Assembly: GCA_913020045.1 (NCBI GenBank)
Contig: CAJWBE010000004.1
Location: forward strand, 1-64,000
Reading direction: 5' to 3'
Length of the DNA stretch: 64,000 nt
From: an uncultured Oleiphilus sp.
GTDB lineage: Bacteria; Pseudomonadota; Gammaproteobacteria; Pseudomonadales; Oleiphilaceae
Translations under genes and position numbers: made by a program
The notes under the pieces: model-generated
Told to the model about the DNA's origin: nothing
Database searches by the model: none
What the model saw: only the letters and a program-made list of their open reading frames with translations
In this document: positions 61,333 through 64,000 of the stretch, piece by piece
How the letters are laid out: every line of letters starts with the position of its first letter
How positions within the stretch are numbered: position 1 is the first letter of the stretch

Positions 61333-62109
61333 CTAGCGGCCAGACCAATTTGGAGGTCGTTTCTCAAGAAATGCACGCAACCCTTCTTTTTTATCTGCGG
61401 TTTCACATAACGCCGCTTGAGCAAACTTTTCCAATGCAAGCCCAGAATGTTGACCGGCTTCAAGCCCGTAGTTGACCATTGCCTTCATGAACTTAGGAAC
61501 GAGCGGCGCAAATGATGCGATATGTTCTGCCATGCTTTCTAGTGTTGGCATCAGCTGATCTTGCTCTAGCAAGCGAGTGATAAGACCGATCTGCAAGGCG
61601 CGATCTGCATCAATGGTTTCACCCATTATCAGCATCTCCATTCCCCAAGCCTTGCCGACGAGTCTCGGCAAGCGCTGAGTCGCACCACCGCCAGGAATGA
61701 TTCCCAGCTTACCTTCCGGTGTTGCATATTTTGAGTTAGTTGTCCCAATTCGAATGTCACAGCCCAACGCGAGTTCTAGCCCGCCGCCCATGCAGTAACC
61801 GTTAATAGCTGCAATAGTTGGTTTGTCGCCGCGTTCGAAGCGTTCTGCGATACCTTGCACAATAGGCTCTAATGCTTTGCGAATGTCACGATGCTCTACT
61901 TCATTCAAGTCAGATCCAGAAGCAAATGCTTTGGTACCCGACCCGGTTAGGCCGATAACACGTACCTGTTCGTCGGCTTCCGCGTGGGTTAGCGCACTAT
62001 GAATGTCGTCCAGCGTCGCTAAGGAAACCGCATTATGTTTTTCGGGTCTGTTCAAGGTGATTAAACCAAGTGGCCCTTTTACTTCATAAAGGATATTTTC
62101 GTATGCCAT
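61333..62109 (-). CDS. Enoyl-CoA hydratase
   Basis: A 258-residue crotonase of normal length. TGSGTKAFASGSDLNEVE near 57-74 and AAINGYCMGGGLELALGCDIRIG near 102-125 form the oxyanion hole, and ATPEGKLGIIPGGGATQRLPRLVG carries the catalytic Glu of the second pair. It hydrates 2-enoyl-CoA in fatty-acid oxidation. It stands alone here. GAGAAG supports the ATG at 62109. Confidence 0.9.
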   Translation of the reverse strand: MAYENILYEVKGPLGLITLNRPEKHNAVSLATLDDIHSALTHAEADEQVRVIGLTGSGTKAFASGSDLNEVEHRDIRKALEPIVQGIAERFERGDKPTIAAINGYCMGGGLELALGCDIRIGTTNSKYATPEGKLGIIPGGGATQRLPRLVGKAWGMEMLIMGETIDADRALQIGLITRLLEQDQLMPTLESMAEHIASFAPLVPKFMKAMVNYGLEAGQHSGLALEKFAQAALCETADKKEGLRAFLEKRPPNWSGR

Positions 62110-62495
62110 TGCCAACACTTCTCAATCAAGCGGTTCTCACTGGGGTAGATCTTGTGGACCTGCCAGTTTAGTTACATCAAATTTTTCGTTTCTAGCGCAC
62201 CGGATGAGGGCTGTTAAGGCCCATAGCGCTCGACGCACGAATAAATTTAGGGGAGGGCGCACGTTACCGAAAGGTGACGCATCCGTCAATCAAATTTCAT
62301 ATGGCCGCGATCATCAAGGTTGCCGGCCTCGCTGGGTGCTCATTGGTTCCTAACGTGTTGTAGTATCCGGTCAGTAGAAAAGGTATCCATTGTTTATTGT
62401 ATCTCCTCACGAGTCGTAGTTTTATTGGCTTTAAATTTGCCAGCAAGATGTCGGCTCTTTACAATACGCGCGCATTTATTATCCAGGATCATGTC
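62110..62495. other. Long leader region, 386 bp, with a GAAA-loop hairpin
   Basis: No gene seen. CGTTACC-GAAA-GGTGACG at 62262-62279 forms a 7-bp stem (one G-U) with a GNRA loop, and GGCC blocks further on could pair. This could be a structured mRNA leader of the dehydrogenase; I do not recognise it as a known riboswitch. Confidence 0.4.
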
Positions 62496-63599
62496 ATGAC
62501 TCAAACATACAATATCGCCGTATTAGCCGGTGACGGAATCGGGCCAGAAATTACAGAGCAGGCTTTGCGCGTATTGCGTCTGCTGGAACAAAAGCGTGAT
62601 GTAGTGTTTGACTGCAAAGCAGCCGAATTTGGTGCGAGCGCATATTTTTCTAGCGGTAAATCATTTCCCGAAGCGACCATTAAAATCTGTGATGAAGCGG
62701 ATGCGATATTGAAAGGTCCTATCGGGCTTAGTCATGAAGAGTCTGAAAAAATTCCGGTTGAAGAGCGGCCTGAGCGTGGTGCATTGTTGCCCATGCGTCG
62801 CCGCTTAAATACCTATGCCAATTTTCGTCCGATTTCGCTGCCGAAAGGCATGGCGCACTTTTCGCCCTTAAAAGCTGAAGTTGTCGGCGAAGGTATCGAC
62901 ATCATGTTGATACGTGAGCTGATTGGCGGGCTTTACTTTGGTGAGAAAGAAAGTGGCAAGCGGGAGGACGGTACTCGTTATGTCAAAGAAACGCTGGATT
63001 ATGATGAGAATCAGATTCGGCAGATACTGGTTGTTGCGTTTACGGAAGCAATGAAGCGCAAGAAAGTTCTGCATAATATTCACAAGAGCAATGTGTTGAT
63101 CTCTTCGGTGTTGTGGAATGAAGTACTTGAAGAAGTGGCGAAAGACTTTCCCGAGGTGAAGGTGATCCACATGTTGGTTGATGCGGCGGCCACTCACCTA
63201 TGTCTTAACCCAACACAATTTGATGTCCTAGTGATGGAAAATATGTTTGGGGATATTCTGAGTGACCAAGGCGGTGGTATTTTGGGGTCTTTGGGCTTAA
63301 TGCCGTCCGCATGTATGGGACCGGATAAAGCATACTACGAACCTTCGCATGGCTCGGCACCAGATATCGCAGGAAAAAACCTAGCAAACCCATACTCAAT
63401 GATCGGTTCCGTTGCACTAATGTTGGATATGAGTTTTGGTATGGAGTCTGAAGCAAAGGCTGTCTGGGAAGCGATGCAGAGTGTATTCGAGGCTGGATAT
63501 TCAACTAGCGACCTTTCCAAAGCGGGTTCAGGTATTACCTTGTTAAGCACGACAGAGTTTGGCGACAAGGTGATCGCGGCATTGGAAAAACTGCTTTAG
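62496..63599 (+). CDS. Isopropylmalate/isocitrate dehydrogenase family protein (LeuB-like)
   Basis: A 367-residue beta-decarboxylating dehydrogenase. LAGDGIGPEIT opens the fold, RRRLNTYANFRP carries the substrate arginines, MLIRELIGGLYFGEKE is of LeuB type, and VMENMFGDILSDQGGGILGSLGLMPS plus EPSHGSAPDIAGKNLANP form the metal and cofactor sites. leuC and leuD are not adjacent, so it may be a paralogue acting on another 2-hydroxy acid. CAGGATC precedes the ATG at 62496. Confidence 0.83.
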   Translation: MTQTYNIAVLAGDGIGPEITEQALRVLRLLEQKRDVVFDCKAAEFGASAYFSSGKSFPEATIKICDEADAILKGPIGLSHEESEKIPVEERPERGALLPMRRRLNTYANFRPISLPKGMAHFSPLKAEVVGEGIDIMLIRELIGGLYFGEKESGKREDGTRYVKETLDYDENQIRQILVVAFTEAMKRKKVLHNIHKSNVLISSVLWNEVLEEVAKDFPEVKVIHMLVDAAATHLCLNPTQFDVLVMENMFGDILSDQGGGILGSLGLMPSACMGPDKAYYEPSHGSAPDIAGKNLANPYSMIGSVALMLDMSFGMESEAKAVWEAMQSVFEAGYSTSDLSKAGSGITLLSTTEFGDKVIAALEKLL

Positions 63600-63660
63600 T
63601 TTCTCGTTTAACGGTTCAAGTCGCTTAGAACAGTCAAGTTTTTTAGCGAATTGAAAATTA

Positions 63661-63688
63661 AAAAAGACGCCAATTGGCGTCTTTTTTT
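63661..63688 (+). terminator. Terminator after the LeuB-like gene
   Basis: AAAAAGACGCC and GGCGTCTTTTT pair perfectly around AATT, followed by more T. It can serve both convergent genes. Confidence 0.88.
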
Positions 63689-63726
63689 GTTGGAAGAGAA
63701 AAGTGAGCTGATGTATTTTTTCTTGG

Positions 63727-64000
63727 CTATTGACGGCCGTAGTTGTCTTCAAATCTGACAATATCGTCTTCGCCCAGATAACTCCCGCTTTGTACCTCTA
63801 TCATTTCAAGAGGCAGCACACCTGGATTCTCGAGGCGATGAGTGACGCCGATTGGAATATAAGTCGATTCATTTTCGGATAGCAAGGTCTCTTTCTCACC
63901 AATGGTGACTAGAGCGGTTCCGGATACCACTATCCAGTGCTCCGCGCGGTGGTGATGCATTTGCAGCGAGAGCTTAGCGCCCGGCTTGACCATGATGCGT
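63727..64000 (-). CDS. Mannose-1-phosphate guanylyltransferase / mannose-6-phosphate isomerase, C-terminal part
   Basis: The gene runs off the right edge, and only the last 90 or so codons are seen. They form the cupin (isomerase) domain of AlgA/ManC-type bifunctional enzymes: [24 protein letters not shown] with the metal-binding His cluster, [14 protein letters not shown], and the closing [18 protein letters not shown]. Such enzymes supply GDP-mannose for exopolysaccharide or O-antigen, so a polysaccharide locus may lie just outside. Confidence 0.93.
   Translation of the reverse strand, partial: RIMVKPGAKLSLQMHHHRAEHWIVVSGTALVTIGEKETLLSENESTYIPIGVTHRLENPGVLPLEMIEVQSGSYLGEDDIVRFEDNYGRQ

Noticed and set aside
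62221-62380. c-di-GMP-I riboswitch
   Set aside because: A GAAA loop and GACGCA are present, but the conserved GGCAAACC and the tetraloop receptor are not.

Overview
The window is chromosomal DNA of a Gram-negative bacterium, most likely a free-living marine gammaproteobacterium. The indications are ParE, Rof and GlpE of gammaproteobacterial type, the paired TIGR03546/TIGR03545 membrane genes, an atu-type acyclic-terpene cluster in the Pseudomonas order, PEP-CTERM proteins, a YfiR/diguanylate cyclase pair and a pyrophosphate-type phosphofructokinase. No rRNA, tRNA, CRISPR array, prophage or plasmid module was seen. Genus cannot be fixed from the sequence alone.

Layout. 1-2.7 kb is a scarred edge: the right part of an IS3-family element with its orfA/orfB frameshift site, a short membrane ORF, and a PLP-enzyme gene cut off at its 3' end by a GGGGACAGACC repeat. 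2.7-5.0 kb holds a sodium:solute symporter and a metallophosphoesterase. 5.0-11 kb, all minus strand, holds a PaiB-like protein, Rof, an operon of a universal stress protein, a chemoreceptor-tip-like protein and a diiron oxygen-binding (ODP-like) protein, and a large secreted metallopeptidase/propeller/barrel protein. 11.3-19.2 kb carries c-di-GMP and envelope genes: YfiR, a CHASE8-HAMP-PAS-GGDEF-EAL protein, TIGR03546/TIGR03545, an Mpo1-like protein, a 59-codon gene, and an HPt-HD-GYP fusion.

19.3-29.6 kb is a complete minus-strand atuBCDEFGH-like operon (acyl-CoA ligase, two SDRs, biotin-dependent carboxylase alpha and beta, hydratase, dehydrogenase) with a divergent TetR regulator and a palindromic operator over the inferred promoter. 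atuA is not present here. 30-36.2 kb has a PEP-CTERM protein, a subtilase lipoprotein and parE. 36.4-39.4 kb is a reactive-sulfur operon: TauE-like permease, persulfide-dioxygenase-like hydrolase, two YeeE/YedE proteins and a two-cysteine ArsR regulator, read from a TATAAT promoter overlapped by a direct repeat.

39.5-44.8 kb has a DUF4404 protein, a cysteine-synthase-like PLP enzyme, a fused TRAP permease, an unrecognised helical protein and a second PEP-CTERM protein. 44.8-51.1 kb is the most interesting block: CheY, two CheX-like proteins ending in the same GELEFF tail, a membrane-anchored chemoreceptor tip, and a divergent CheA-like kinase (periplasmic sensor, GAF, PAS-like, HPt, ATPase) without a CheW-like domain. 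It looks like a non-flagellar chemosensory phosphorelay.

51.1-64 kb is mainly housekeeping and detoxification: MATE exporter, DUF5062-like protein, M17 aminopeptidase, GlpE, GST, PPi-PFK, a MAPEG protein whose leader carries a GGTACT hexamer array, thiolase, histidine phosphatase, a PA14/calcium-repeat lipoprotein, enoyl-CoA hydratase, a LeuB-like dehydrogenase, and the 3' end of an AlgA/ManC-type gene that runs off the window.
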